Source: an uncultured Bacilli bacterium | GTDB taxonomy: Bacteria; Bacillota_I; Bacilli_A; RF39; UBA660 | NCBI GenBank assembly: GCA_934086315.1 | Contig: CAKOHZ010000001.1 | Coordinates: 372,001-436,000 of the forward strand | Length of the DNA: 64,000 bases | Reading direction: 5' to 3' | The notes under the pieces: generated by a model | Seen by the model: only the letters and a program-made list of their open reading frames with translations | Database searches by the model: none | What the model was told of the DNA's origin: nothing | Position numbers and translations under genes: made by a program | Shown: positions 17,731 through 26,852 of the stretch, piece by piece | Numbering within the stretch: position 1 is the stretch's first letter | Layout of the letters: each line of letters starts with the position of its first letter

Positions 17731-17934
17731 ATGGATAATTATGAAATAGATATAGAAAGATTAAGAAAAGACTTAATAGATTATTTTGGTATAGCTATGT
17801 TTAATGGTTCACCACAAGCAATAATTGAACTATCTAGAGTAGAGAATGCTACTCCAAATGAACTAATAAATATCGCACAAAATAATGGTTTTGATATAAA
17901 TGACTACATAACAGGTAAAAGTCTATATTTATAA
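17731..17934 (+). CDS. Small acidic protein upstream of the DUF2130 gene
   Basis: 67 residues, start ATG 17731 after GAGAGG; TGTTATAAT at 17704-17712 is its promoter. The sequence is helical and acidic (ERLRKDLIDYFGIAMF, ATPNELINIAQNNGFD). No family is recognised. It lies 9 bp before the DUF2130 gene and is surely co-transcribed with it, so it may work with that protein. No signal peptide or metal motif is seen. Confidence 0.7.
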   Translation: MDNYEIDIERLRKDLIDYFGIAMFNGSPQAIIELSRVENATPNELINIAQNNGFDINDYITGKSLYL

Positions 17935-17943
17935 GGAGGAACA

Positions 17944-19266
17944 ATGAACGAAATAAAATGCCCAAACTGTGGAACAATCTTTCAAATAGATGAAAGTGAT
18001 TATGATAAAGTAGTAAAACAAATAAGAGATAAAGAATTTGAAAAAGAGTTAGAGCTAAGAGAACAAGAACATAAAAGAGATAAAGAAAGTAGTATAAAAC
18101 TCGCAGAAGCACACATCAAAGAAGAATTAACTAAATCATTAAATCAAAAAGATTTAGAAATAACTACTCTAAAGAGTGAACTAAAAACTAAAGAAGAACA
18201 AACTCTATCAAAACTAGAAAAACAATATCAAGAAGAACTATCTAAACGTGATTTAGAAATAGCTGAACTTAAAAGTAAAATAGAATTACAAGCATCTAAG
18301 AGCGAACTTGAAATTCAAAAAGCAATAACTGAGAAAGATAAAAAAATATCTGATTTAAGTAGTGAACTTACTATTATTGCTAAAGAACATGAATTAAAAG
18401 AAAATACTATTAAAGATTCTTATGAATCAAAACTTAAAGATAAAGATGAACAAATCGCATACTATAAAGATTTCAAAGCTAAACAATCTACTAAAATGAT
18501 AGGAGAATCTTTAGAGCAACATTGTAATATTGAATTTAATAGATTAAGACCACTATTTAAGAATGCTTATTTTGATAAAGATAATGATGCTAGAACTGGT
18601 TCTAAAGGTGACTTTATATTTAGAGATTACGATGATGATGGTAATGAAATAGTATCAATCATGTTTGAAATGAAAAATGAAGCTGATACAACATCTACTA
18701 AACATAAAAACGAAGACTTCTTTAAGGAATTAGATAAAGATAGAAAAGAAAAGAAATGTGAATACGCAGTACTAGTAACACTTTTAGAAGCAGATAATGA
18801 CTACTATAATGATGGTATCGTAGATGTATCTCATCTTTATGACAAAATGTATGTTATAAGACCTCAATTCTTTATACCGCTAATTACTTTAATAAGAAAT
18901 TTAGCTAATAAATCTTTAGAATATAGAAAAGAACTAGAAATTATAAAGAATCAAAATATTGATATAACTCACTTTGAAGAAAATATTAATGCATTCAAAG
19001 AAGGATTTGGTAGAAACTATAGACTTGCTAGTGAAAGATTTGCTAAAGCAATTGAAGAGATTGATAAGACTATTGATCACTTACAAAAAACAAAAGAACA
19101 TCTGCTTAAAACTGATGATAACCTTCGTCTTGCTAACAATAAAGCAGAAGACTTATCTATAAAAAGACTAACTCATAACAACAAAACAATGACCGAAATG
19201 TTTGACAAACTAAAAGAAGAAAAACCAAAATCAAAAGAAACAATCATAGAAACTAGTGAAAACTAG
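17944..19266 (+). CDS. DUF2130 family protein (zinc-ribbon, coiled coil, nuclease-like domain)
   Basis: 440 residues after AAGGAGG. The N-terminus has a CPNCG half-zinc ribbon, then a long coiled coil (about residues 20-190). A globular domain (about 195-330) contains GSKGDFIFRDYDDDG and IMFEMKNEAD, a D...ExK arrangement like PD-(D/E)XK nucleases, and a second coiled region follows. This is the full architecture of DUF2130 proteins, which are widespread but functionally undefined; a role in DNA repair or nucleic-acid processing is plausible from the fold. A terminator with GAAA loop begins in the last codons. It is translated from an operon with the 67-residue protein. Confidence 0.85.
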   Translation: MNEIKCPNCGTIFQIDESDYDKVVKQIRDKEFEKELELREQEHKRDKESSIKLAEAHIKEELTKSLNQKDLEITTLKSELKTKEEQTLSKLEKQYQEELSKRDLEIAELKSKIELQASKSELEIQKAITEKDKKISDLSSELTIIAKEHELKENTIKDSYESKLKDKDEQIAYYKDFKAKQSTKMIGESLEQHCNIEFNRLRPLFKNAYFDKDNDARTGSKGDFIFRDYDDDGNEIVSIMFEMKNEADTTSTKHKNEDFFKELDKDRKEKKCEYAVLVTLLEADNDYYNDGIVDVSHLYDKMYVIRPQFFIPLITLIRNLANKSLEYRKELEIIKNQNIDITHFEENINAFKEGFGRNYRLASERFAKAIEEIDKTIDHLQKTKEHLLKTDDNLRLANNKAEDLSIKRLTHNNKTMTEMFDKLKEEKPKSKETIIETSEN

Positions 19267-19276
19267 TTTTTATTTA
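19250..19276 (+). terminator. Terminator of the DUF2130 operon
   Basis: AAACTAGT-GAAA-ACTAGTTT perfect 8-bp stem followed by TTATTT; it overlaps the end of the coding region. The next promoter (TATAAT 19297-19302) follows. Confidence 0.75.
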
Positions 19277-19317
19277 CCATTTAATTATGATATACTTATA
19301 ATGGGTGTGAAAATTTT

Positions 19318-20817
19318 ATGAAAAAATGCATAACAAACTATTTAGATGAAATATGTAAAAAGAAGGGCGACAAAGTAGCTTTTGTTGAAAAAGATAAAAG
19401 TATTACTTATAGTGACTTTAGAGATTACTCAAGAAAAATAGCTACATCTATATCAAAGTATAACCTTTATAATAAACCTATTGCTATATTCATAGATAAA
19501 ACTATTAATTGTTTAAGTTCTATGATAGGTGTAACTTATAGTGGAAACTTTTATACTGTATTAGATGTAAATATGCCTCTTAATAGAGTAACTAGTATTC
19601 TAGAAACATTAAATCCATCATTAGTTATATCTGATAATAAAAATATAGATAAGTTTAAAAGTTATAACTTAAATTATGAGTTAATGAATATAGAAGAAGC
19701 AAATACTATTGATGAAGAACTACTAGATAATATAAATTCACGCATCATAGATATTAATCCTATGTATATATTATTCACAAGTGGCTCAACTGGGGTACCT
19801 AAAGGTAGTGTAATATCACATAAATCAGTTATATCTTACAGTAAGTGGTTTTCTGAAACATTTGATATAACATCAAAAACTATATTTGGTAGTCAAACAC
19901 CATTTTACTTCAGTATGTCAGTATCAGATATATTTAGTACTATAATGAATGGAAGTACATTTGTAATAATACCAAAGAGTTACTTCTCGTTTCCACTTAA
20001 CTTAATAAAGTTTATGGATGAACATAAAGTAAATACAATATATTGGGTACCATCAGCGTTATCAATCGTAGCTAACTTAAAAACATTTGATGCGATAAAG
20101 CCAAAATATCTACGCAAAGTATTATTTGCTGGAGAAGTAATGCCTATGAAACCATTAAATATATGGAGAAAAGCATTACCAAAGTTAATGTACGCTAACC
20201 TTTATGGACCAACTGAACTTACTGATATATGTACATACTATATAGTAAATAGAGACTTCAAAGATAATGAAACTCTACCAATCGGAAGACCATGTAATAA
20301 CTGCGAAGCAATAATACTAGATGAAAACAATAATGAAAGTGAAGAAGGAGAACTTTGTATAAAAGGTTCAATTCTAGGACTAGGATACTACAACAACAAA
20401 GAGAAAACTGATACAACATTTATCCAAAATCCACTTAATAAATCATTCATCGAATATATCTATAGAACAGGCGATATAGTAAAATACAATGAATATAATG
20501 AACTTATATATCTATCAAGAAAAGACTTTCAAATAAAACATATGGGTTACAGAATAGAACTAGGAGAAATAGAAACTAACATAAATGCATTAGATGGTAT
20601 AACACTATGTGCTTGTATATACGATTCTAACAATAAACAAATAGTATTATTCTATGAAGGAAATAAACTTAAAGAAGAAGACGTTAACAAATTTGCTTGT
20701 GAAAAACTTGTTAGTTATATGAGACCAAATAAAATAATAAAAGTAAGTAAAATGCCATATAATGCAAATGGTAAAATAGATAGAGTAAAATTAAAAGAAA
20801 TGTATGAGGAGATGTAA
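19318..20817 (+). CDS. dltA: Amino acid adenylation enzyme, DltA-like (D-alanine:carrier protein ligase)
   Basis: 499 residues. AMP-forming ligase motifs are clear: FTSGSTGVPKG (P-loop like A3), YGPTE-type motif NLYGPTEL (A5), YRTGD (A7) and the C-terminal lysine in NGKIDR (A10). The length matches DltA (about 500). It would activate an amino acid, most likely D-alanine, as adenylate and load the carrier protein encoded 2 bp downstream. Gene order here is adenylation enzyme, carrier, MBOAT, SGNH protein, whereas classical dlt is A-B-C-D. Substrate identity is inferred from context. A ribosome-binding GGGTGTGA precedes ATG 19318, and promoter TATAAT is at 19297. Confidence 0.75.
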   Translation: MKKCITNYLDEICKKKGDKVAFVEKDKSITYSDFRDYSRKIATSISKYNLYNKPIAIFIDKTINCLSSMIGVTYSGNFYTVLDVNMPLNRVTSILETLNPSLVISDNKNIDKFKSYNLNYELMNIEEANTIDEELLDNINSRIIDINPMYILFTSGSTGVPKGSVISHKSVISYSKWFSETFDITSKTIFGSQTPFYFSMSVSDIFSTIMNGSTFVIIPKSYFSFPLNLIKFMDEHKVNTIYWVPSALSIVANLKTFDAIKPKYLRKVLFAGEVMPMKPLNIWRKALPKLMYANLYGPTELTDICTYYIVNRDFKDNETLPIGRPCNNCEAIILDENNNESEEGELCIKGSILGLGYYNNKEKTDTTFIQNPLNKSFIEYIYRTGDIVKYNEYNELIYLSRKDFQIKHMGYRIELGEIETNINALDGITLCACIYDSNNKQIVLFYEGNKLKEEDVNKFACEKLVSYMRPNKIIKVSKMPYNANGKIDRVKLKEMYEEM

Positions 20818-20819
20818 TA

Positions 20820-21047
20820 ATGGAAAAAGTAATTGAAATTTTAAAAAGTGTTAAACCAGGAGTAGATTTTAAAAAAGAAAAATCTTTAATAGACGATGGT
20901 ATCTTAGAATCATTTGATATCATAGCTATTATTTCAAAACTAAGTGAAGAATTCGATATAGAATTTACTGTTAATGAAGTAATACCTGAAAACTTCAATA
21001 GCGCAGAAGCATTATGGAAAACAGTCAGTAAATTAAAGGAAGATTAG
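20820..21047 (+). CDS. dltC: Acyl/aminoacyl carrier protein (DltC-like)
   Basis: 75 residues, the size of a carrier protein. The phosphopantetheine site is LESFDI with S31, where the usual motif is DSL/DSM. The following helix (IAIISKLSEEFDIEF) matches helix II of carrier proteins. It accepts the activated amino acid from the DltA-like enzyme and hands it to the membrane step. The gene starts 2 bp after dltA and ends one base before the MBOAT start, a tightly coupled operon. Glutamate replaces the usual aspartate before the serine, which is tolerated in some carriers. Confidence 0.8.
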   Translation: MEKVIEILKSVKPGVDFKKEKSLIDDGILESFDIIAIISKLSEEFDIEFTVNEVIPENFNSAEALWKTVSKLKED

Positions 21048-21048
21048 T

Positions 21049-22584
21049 ATGTTAACAAATTTACTTAAGTATTTTGTTTTACTTTTTGTATGCTTAATAC
21101 TTTATTATATAATACCTAAAAAATATAGATGGATAGCAATATTTATATGTAGTATAGCTTACTACTATTTAATGAGTAAAAGTCTAATAATATATGCATT
21201 AATAAGTGCGATAAGTATATATGTTTTTGGACTTATAATTAATAAAATAAATGATAGAAAATGTGATAGTGAAGATAAAGAACTAAAAAAAGAATTCAAA
21301 CGTAAGAATAAAACTTATAAGAAATTAATTTTATCTTTATGTTTGCTAATTAATATTGGATTACTTGTATATTTAAAATACTCTAACTTCTTAGTTAGTA
21401 GTGTTAATAGTATATTTGGTTTAAAACTATCAGAACCATTTAGTAAGATTGTTTTACCATTAGGTATATCATATTATACATTAATGGCTATATCTTATAT
21501 AACAGATGTTTATAGAGGCAAATATAAAGCTTCAACAAACCCATTCAAAGTAATACTTTATATTATATTTTTCCCAAGTGTACAAGAAGGACCTATCGCT
21601 AGATTTGATGATGTAGGGGATAAAATATTAAAGGGTAATGACTTTAATTATAATATGATACACTCTGGATGTATGTTAATTTTATTCGGTTTATTTAAGA
21701 AAATGGTAATAGCAGATAGAGCAGGTATATTTGTTAATAATATATTTGGTACAGATATAGGTGGTTTTTCAGTATTATTAGCGATGATACTTTATACTAT
21801 ACAAATATATGCTGAATTTAGTGGATTTATGGATATGGCCATAGGTGGAGCTAAACTATTTGGAATAGATCTACCTAGTAACTTTAATAGACCATTCCTA
21901 TCAAAAAGTGTAGAAGAATTTTGGAGACGTTGGCATATAACACTAGGTACATTCTTAAAAGATTATGTATTCTATCCAGTTAGTTTATCAAAATTTAATA
22001 TGAAATTATCTGCATTCAATAACAAACATTTATCTAAATATCTATGTAAATTCTTTATGAGTGCAGTACCATTATTCTTTGTATGGTTCTTAAATGGCCT
22101 ATGGCACGGAGCCAGTAGTAAATACATACTATATGGACTTTACTATTACGTTATAATGATGATAGGTTTACTTCTAGAACCACTATTTAATAAGATTAAA
22201 ACAGATAAAATAAATACAAAGGTACTAGACTCTCTAAAAGTACTTAGAACTTGGATATTCGTAGTAATAGGTATGACAATATTTAGAGCATCAACGTTTA
22301 CAGAAGCTTTCAAAATGATTGGCAGAATCTTTACAGGTACAAGTGAGAGCATAATGAGTTATGGGCTATCTATAATAGACTTTGTAATAATAATTCTATT
22401 TATAGCGCTATTATTCTTTATAGCATTTAGAGAAGAAAAAGGTAAAAAAGTAAATGAAGAAATTGTTAATAGTTTCCCATTTAATAAGTATTTAGTTTAT
22501 TATATATTAATAGTTATGATTTTAGTATTTGGAATATATGGTCCAGGCTATAATGCTAGTGACTTTATATATGGACAGTTTTAG
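21049..22584 (+). CDS. dltB: MBOAT O-acyltransferase, DltB-like
   Basis: 511 residues with many membrane spans and the MBOAT pattern: EGPIARFDDV, a PLGISYYTL segment, GFMDMAIGGAKLFG, FWRRWHITLGTFLKDYVFYP, and the invariant histidine in NGLWHGASS (H353). DltB-like members move an activated amino acid or acyl group across the membrane to a polymer such as teichoic acid; AlgI-like relatives acetylate polysaccharides. Context with a carrier protein favours the Dlt type. It shares its operon with the DltA-like and DltC-like genes, and the next gene begins 9 bp on. Confidence 0.85.
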   Translation: MLTNLLKYFVLLFVCLILYYIIPKKYRWIAIFICSIAYYYLMSKSLIIYALISAISIYVFGLIINKINDRKCDSEDKELKKEFKRKNKTYKKLILSLCLLINIGLLVYLKYSNFLVSSVNSIFGLKLSEPFSKIVLPLGISYYTLMAISYITDVYRGKYKASTNPFKVILYIIFFPSVQEGPIARFDDVGDKILKGNDFNYNMIHSGCMLILFGLFKKMVIADRAGIFVNNIFGTDIGGFSVLLAMILYTIQIYAEFSGFMDMAIGGAKLFGIDLPSNFNRPFLSKSVEEFWRRWHITLGTFLKDYVFYPVSLSKFNMKLSAFNNKHLSKYLCKFFMSAVPLFFVWFLNGLWHGASSKYILYGLYYYVIMMIGLLLEPLFNKIKTDKINTKVLDSLKVLRTWIFVVIGMTIFRASTFTEAFKMIGRIFTGTSESIMSYGLSIIDFVIIILFIALLFFIAFREEKGKKVNEEIVNSFPFNKYLVYYILIVMILVFGIYGPGYNASDFIYGQF

Positions 22585-22593
22585 GAGGTCAAC

Positions 22594-23634
22594 ATGAAAG
22601 TAAGAAATGAAATATTAAGTATAGTAGCATTCATTATATTATTACTAACAACAATATACTTCCTAGACAGATTATTTATTCCTAAATGGATTACTAATGA
22701 TGATAACTCACATAGTTTTATAACAAGAGGTTACTATGCAGAACCAAGAAATACAATAGATGTTCTTTTCTTAGGAAACTCTGACACATATAGAGGAATT
22801 TCACCTATGAAAATATGGGAAGACTATAATATTACAAGTTATAGTTATGTTTCAGCTGGACAAAGAATATGGACTTGTTACTATATGTTAATTGAAGCAT
22901 TAAAAACACAAAAACCAAAAGTAATATTCTTAAATGTTGATAACTTTTTCTTTAATAATCAGTCATCTATGGGTAACTATAAAAAAGTATTTGATAATAT
23001 GAAACTAAGTAAAAATAAAATAGATGCTCTAACAGACAAAACATTTAACTTTAGTTATGGTAAACAAGCTACAATGATTATGCCCATACTAGGATATCAT
23101 TCAAGATATAGTGAACTAACTAAAGATGACTTTAAATATGCTTTAAGTGACTACTATAATCCTCATAAAGGAATGGATATAACAACAGTTAAAAAAGCAT
23201 ATACTAAAGATTACATTTATGATAGTGATAAAAGAGCAAAACTAAATGATACTAATAAAAAATATATAGACCTAATAGTTAAAACAGCTAAAGAAGAAGG
23301 TATTGATATAGAGTTTATATGGATTCCTTCACCTGATTCATGGAAGAGAGAAAGAAGTAACACAGTAAGCGATTATGCTAAAGAAAATGATATTAAGTTT
23401 ACTGACCTAAATTTAAACTATAAAGACTTTAATCTGGACTTTAATGAAGACACTTGTGATGAAGGAGATCACTTAAATGTATATGGTGCTACTAAAGTAT
23501 CAGAATACTTAGGTAAATATATAAATGATAATTATAAGTTTGATAAACATGATGAAAAACTAATCACAAGATGGAATAAAGACCTAGAAACTTATAAGAA
23601 TGATATAAAAGAACTAGAAAAACTGGGAAAATAA
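22594..23634 (+). CDS. SGNH-type membrane-anchored protein, DltD-like partner of the MBOAT
   Basis: 346 residues starting after AGGAGG. One N-terminal membrane anchor (about residues 6-26), then an extracellular domain with FLGNSDTYRGISP, the block I region of SGNH hydrolases carrying the candidate nucleophile serine. A late motif GDHLNVYGA fits the DxxH pair (D and H). Proteins of this kind accompany MBOATs and complete transfer of the group on the outside, as DltD does. It is shorter than typical DltD and could equally be an AlgJ/AlgX-like transferase. Last gene of the operon; a terminator follows at 23641. Confidence 0.7.
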   Translation: MKVRNEILSIVAFIILLLTTIYFLDRLFIPKWITNDDNSHSFITRGYYAEPRNTIDVLFLGNSDTYRGISPMKIWEDYNITSYSYVSAGQRIWTCYYMLIEALKTQKPKVIFLNVDNFFFNNQSSMGNYKKVFDNMKLSKNKIDALTDKTFNFSYGKQATMIMPILGYHSRYSELTKDDFKYALSDYYNPHKGMDITTVKKAYTKDYIYDSDKRAKLNDTNKKYIDLIVKTAKEEGIDIEFIWIPSPDSWKRERSNTVSDYAKENDIKFTDLNLNYKDFNLDFNEDTCDEGDHLNVYGATKVSEYLGKYINDNYKFDKHDEKLITRWNKDLETYKNDIKELEKLGK

Positions 23635-23640
23635 TATAAG

Positions 23641-23667
23641 ACTATGTAAGAAATTACATAGTTTTTA
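23641..23667 (+). terminator. Terminator of the dlt-like operon
   Basis: ACTATGTAA-GAAA-TTACATAGT perfect 9-bp stem, then TTTTAT. Confidence 0.8.
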
Positions 23668-23695
23668 TGTTAAAATAAAAGTGGATGTGATAACT

Positions 23696-24733
23696 ATGAA
23701 AGAAGAAATGACTAAAAAAATAGAACAAATACAAAAACATTTTAAGAAAGATAAAAATATTTTAGAATTAACTTTATTTAATTATGAAGGTTATTATATT
23801 TATATTAGACTAGATGAACTTAAAAGTACTAAGACATATAAACTTAGTTGGATAGACCTAGCTCTTATGCAAACTAAAGATGTAGAAAAATATGTTAGTT
23901 ATGAATATATACCAAATGATAGAATAATTGAATTTATAAATAATGTTAATAACTTGAAAAGTATTAAAACTAACTTTATAGAAGATAATCTTAATGATGA
24001 AAGACTTGTTACTTTAAATGTTAATGTTGAAACATCTAACAAAGAAAAGATAAGTGTTAAATTTAATAAATACATACCAAATGAAATAACATATATCTAT
24101 AATATACTTAATTTTATATTTCAAAACTTACCTAAAAAGTTAGAAGGATTTCTTTATGAAATGATATCTAGTTTAACAGGTGAATCAAATAAATATGAAT
24201 ACAAAAAAGAATTTGATTTTGATTTATTTAATGATGATATAGATGAAATATTTGATGATAGAATTATAGAACGTGGTATAGAATATTATGATGATGGTAG
24301 TGTATTATTCTTAGAAAAAATAGATGATAGATATTTTGCAGTAGTTGAAGGAACAAAAGATTATTTAGTAATTGTTAAATATAATGATGAAGAAAAGAAA
24401 CTACAACTATATTGTAATTGTCCATGTGAGTTTTTTTGTAAACACATGTATGCAGTTTTAGAATCAATTAGAAATAATGATATGCGTAGATTTTATAAAA
24501 TTGCTCACAAAAATAATACTAAGGACTTATTAGAAAAAGTATTAAGTTTTGACTATTATTTATGCGTTGGTATAGTGGAAGACGAATTGGAAATAGTCAA
24601 TAATGATGGAAATATAGATGTAGTACCAATAATAGATGAAGATAATAATCCTATATGGGATGTAGTAGAAGACGATGAAAATGAATCACTAACTAAAGAA
24701 ATAGAGAATATTATAAAAGAAAAAAAGAGTTAA
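23696..24733 (+). CDS. SWIM zinc-finger protein
   Basis: 345 residues from ATG 23696, after GGATGTGAT; the GTG at 23681 overlaps this site. The SWIM motif CxCx(n)CxH is present as CNCPCEFFCKH in the middle of the C-terminal half, after an ERGIEYYDDGSV strand typical of SWIM proteins. SWIM fingers bind DNA or protein and often occur beside SNF2 helicases; none is adjacent here. The N-terminal 180 residues are not recognised and the C-terminus is very acidic. It appears monocistronic. No enzymatic motif is seen, so it is probably a binding or regulatory protein. Confidence 0.75.
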   Translation: MKEEMTKKIEQIQKHFKKDKNILELTLFNYEGYYIYIRLDELKSTKTYKLSWIDLALMQTKDVEKYVSYEYIPNDRIIEFINNVNNLKSIKTNFIEDNLNDERLVTLNVNVETSNKEKISVKFNKYIPNEITYIYNILNFIFQNLPKKLEGFLYEMISSLTGESNKYEYKKEFDFDLFNDDIDEIFDDRIIERGIEYYDDGSVLFLEKIDDRYFAVVEGTKDYLVIVKYNDEEKKLQLYCNCPCEFFCKHMYAVLESIRNNDMRRFYKIAHKNNTKDLLEKVLSFDYYLCVGIVEDELEIVNNDGNIDVVPIIDEDNNPIWDVVEDDENESLTKEIENIIKEKKS

Positions 24734-24751
24734 TTTGTTTTAACTCTTTTA

Positions 24752-25303
24752 CTATGCATTTAATAATTTACAATCATAATCATATAATAACTCATTAACA
24801 TTATTTACGTTATATACTTTATTAATAAAGCAAAACCTAATTATTAAATCAAAATAATTATTTTTAGGAAGTGAATAAGAAGCACTATCTAGTAATTCAA
24901 CTATCTCAAGCTCACTAAGTTCTAATGAAAGACCAAGTAATATAATAGTTTCTTTAGAAGGATGATAGTTTTTATCGCTTCTAATTTTAGAAAATAATCT
25001 TCTATCTATATGTACCTTATTATAAACATCACTATCTTTAAGATTTCTTTCATCAATTAGCTTAAATAACATAGTTTGAAAATCATTATATTTATCATTA
25101 TCTTTTAAATATTGTTCAACTGAGTTAATACTTTTTTTATATTGTGGTTCTTCGCATATTTCTAAATCATCATCTTCGCTATAATATTCATCATAAAAAA
25201 TATTTTTGAGTTTTCCAATATATGCGAATTCACTTTTTTTATGTTCAGTTTTATCTTCTTTTTCTAAATTTAAATTAATATATTTCTTTAATTCTTCTTT
25301 CAT
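24752..25303 (-). CDS. HTH-type protein divergent from a vWA gene
   Basis: 183 residues on the minus strand, preceded by AGAGGAAA. The N-terminal half is acidic and low complexity (EDDDLEICEEPQ). The C-terminal half, FSKIRSDKNYHPSKETIILL to ELLDSASYSL, has a helix-turn-helix-like core seen in many Firmicutes proteins related to XRE regulators. It faces the vWA gene across a 98-bp gap with a 17-bp palindrome, so the two are probably co-regulated, and this protein may bind that site. The biochemical role of the family is unknown to me. The stop is close to the convergent SWIM gene. Confidence 0.65.
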   Translation of the reverse strand: MKEELKKYINLNLEKEDKTEHKKSEFAYIGKLKNIFYDEYYSEDDDLEICEEPQYKKSINSVEQYLKDNDKYNDFQTMLFKLIDERNLKDSDVYNKVHIDRRLFSKIRSDKNYHPSKETIILLGLSLELSELEIVELLDSASYSLPKNNYFDLIIRFCFINKVYNVNNVNELLYDYDCKLLNA

Positions 25304-25334
25304 AATTTCCTCTTTAGGTAATTATAACATAAAT

Positions 25335-25351
25335 GTCACTTTTAAAGCGAC
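25335..25351. promoter_or_regulatory. 17-bp palindromic operator between divergent genes
   Basis: GTCACTTT-T-AAAGCGAC, two 8-base arms with one mismatch around a central T. A minus-strand TGTTATAAT-type -10 box (about 25319-25329) lies next to it, so a bound regulator could block transcription of the HTH gene and perhaps also the vWA gene. Confidence 0.5.
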
Positions 25352-25401
25352 CAAATAGATAATAGAAAATATTATTATTAAAGAGAAATGAGGGAGAGAG
25401 T

Positions 25402-25998
25402 ATGAAAAATAAAATGAGAGATAATGAAATGGATGTAGTATTTCTACTTGATAGAAGTGGTTCTATGAGTGGAATAGAAAAGGACACAATTGGAGGATAT
25501 AATAGTTATATTGATTCGCAAAGAGGAAAAAATGTAAAAGTAACAACAATACTTTTTGACGATAAGTATGAAGTATTACATAATAGGGAAGTTATTGATA
25601 ATGTAAAAAAACTAACTAGTAAAGAATATTACGTTAGAGGATGTACTGCTTTATTAGATGCAATAGGTAAAACTATAAGAGAAATGGAAGATAAAGATCC
25701 TAATAAAGTAATATTTGTTATTACAACAGATGGCTATGAAAACGCATCAACTAAATATAACAAGTCACAAATAAAAGAATTGATACAAGCCCATAAAGAT
25801 TGGAAATTTACATATATTGGAGCTGATATAGATTCGTATAGTGAGGGAAGAAGTCTAGGAATAGATGATGCGTTCATTGCAAACTATGAAAAAAGTGAAA
25901 AAGGCGTAGGAAAACTATATAAAGCAGTAAGTAAGTTAAGCTGTATTTTCTATGATGATGAAGAATTAGATGAAAGTTGGAAAGAAGAATTAGAATAA
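25402..25998 (+). CDS. von Willebrand factor A (vWA) domain protein
   Basis: 198 residues after GGGAGAGAG. A complete MIDAS metal site is visible: DRSGS (17-21), the threonine in RGCTALLD, and the aspartate of TTDGYEN. The protein is essentially one vWA domain with a short acidic tail and no signal peptide, so it is cytoplasmic. Stand-alone vWA proteins bind partner proteins through Mg2+. The divergent HTH gene is the likely partner. Similar two-gene arrangements are common in gut Firmicutes but their function is not established. Confidence 0.85.
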   Translation: MKNKMRDNEMDVVFLLDRSGSMSGIEKDTIGGYNSYIDSQRGKNVKVTTILFDDKYEVLHNREVIDNVKKLTSKEYYVRGCTALLDAIGKTIREMEDKDPNKVIFVITTDGYENASTKYNKSQIKELIQAHKDWKFTYIGADIDSYSEGRSLGIDDAFIANYEKSEKGVGKLYKAVSKLSCIFYDDEELDESWKEELE

Positions 25999-26051
25999 TA
26001 TAGAAAGACAAAATTAATTATGCTAAAATAATACCATAGGAAGTGAGTAGT

Positions 26052-26801
26052 ATGGAATTATTTAGAAAAGCAATATTAGTTATACATGGTTTCGCAGGCG
26101 GTGTATATGATCAAGAATATTTAACACATAGATTAGAATTAGTTAGCAGCTATGATGTTTTTACTTTTACTTTGCCAGGACATGATGGTGATTTTAAAAA
26201 GAAAATAACTTACAAAGATTGGATTAAAAAAGTAGATAGTGAAATGGAATTTTTAATATCTAATGGCTATAAAAAAATATATGTTGTAGGACATTCCATG
26301 GGTGGAGTATTAGCTTCATATGTGGCATCAAAATATCCACAAGTTAAAAAGCTAGTTTTAGTAGCACCAGCATTTAGAATAAGTGGTTTTGAAAATACTA
26401 AGTTTAATATCAACACTGCTTTAACTTCAACACCAAAAATATTTGAAGAATATGGAGCACAACTAGTAACAAATAGATTATTAAAACTACCAGCTAATTG
26501 TTATATAGAATTCTTTAAAATAGTAAAAGAATTACAAGATTGTATTAAAGAAGTTAAAATACCGACATTAATACTAAGAGGTACATCTGACTTTATAGTC
26601 CCACAAGCATCAGTTGAATATGTTTATAGTAGTGTACAAAATAATTTAAAGAAACTAGTAATGTTAGAAAAAACTACACATGATGTATTTAGAGAAAATA
26701 AAAAAGCTCAGGCAACAGACCTTGTAATAGATTTTTTTAAGAATAAAAATAATTTATTAAATTTTCCAAGTGGAATAACTACAAATGATAAAGAAGATTA
26801 A
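26052..26801 (+). CDS. Alpha/beta hydrolase (carboxylesterase / monoglyceride-lipase type)
   Basis: 249 residues from ATG 26052; the GTG at 26043 overlaps the AGGAAGTGA ribosome-binding site. The oxyanion segment is VIHGFAGG, the nucleophile elbow is GHSMGG (S82), the acid lies in LRGTSDFIVP, and the catalytic histidine in KTTHDVFRE. All triad residues are present. Such enzymes hydrolyse short carboxyl esters or monoacylglycerols in the cytoplasm. The C-terminal tail after the histidine is about 50 residues. It is a single gene closed by a UUCG-loop terminator. The exact substrate cannot be determined. Confidence 0.85.
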   Translation: MELFRKAILVIHGFAGGVYDQEYLTHRLELVSSYDVFTFTLPGHDGDFKKKITYKDWIKKVDSEMEFLISNGYKKIYVVGHSMGGVLASYVASKYPQVKKLVLVAPAFRISGFENTKFNINTALTSTPKIFEEYGAQLVTNRLLKLPANCYIEFFKIVKELQDCIKEVKIPTLILRGTSDFIVPQASVEYVYSSVQNNLKKLVMLEKTTHDVFRENKKAQATDLVIDFFKNKNNLLNFPSGITTNDKED

Positions 26802-26823
26802 GATTACTTCGGTAATCTTTTTA
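26800..26823 (+). terminator. UUCG tetraloop terminator
   Basis: AAGATTAC-TTCG-GTAATCTT followed by TTTAATT. Confidence 0.75.
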
Positions 26824-26852
26824 ATTATGCTATAATATTTTTAGGTGATAAC

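Noticed and set aside
18974..19162. Plus-strand 62-codon frame inside the DUF2130 gene
   Set aside because: It is an out-of-frame shadow of the coiled-coil coding region.
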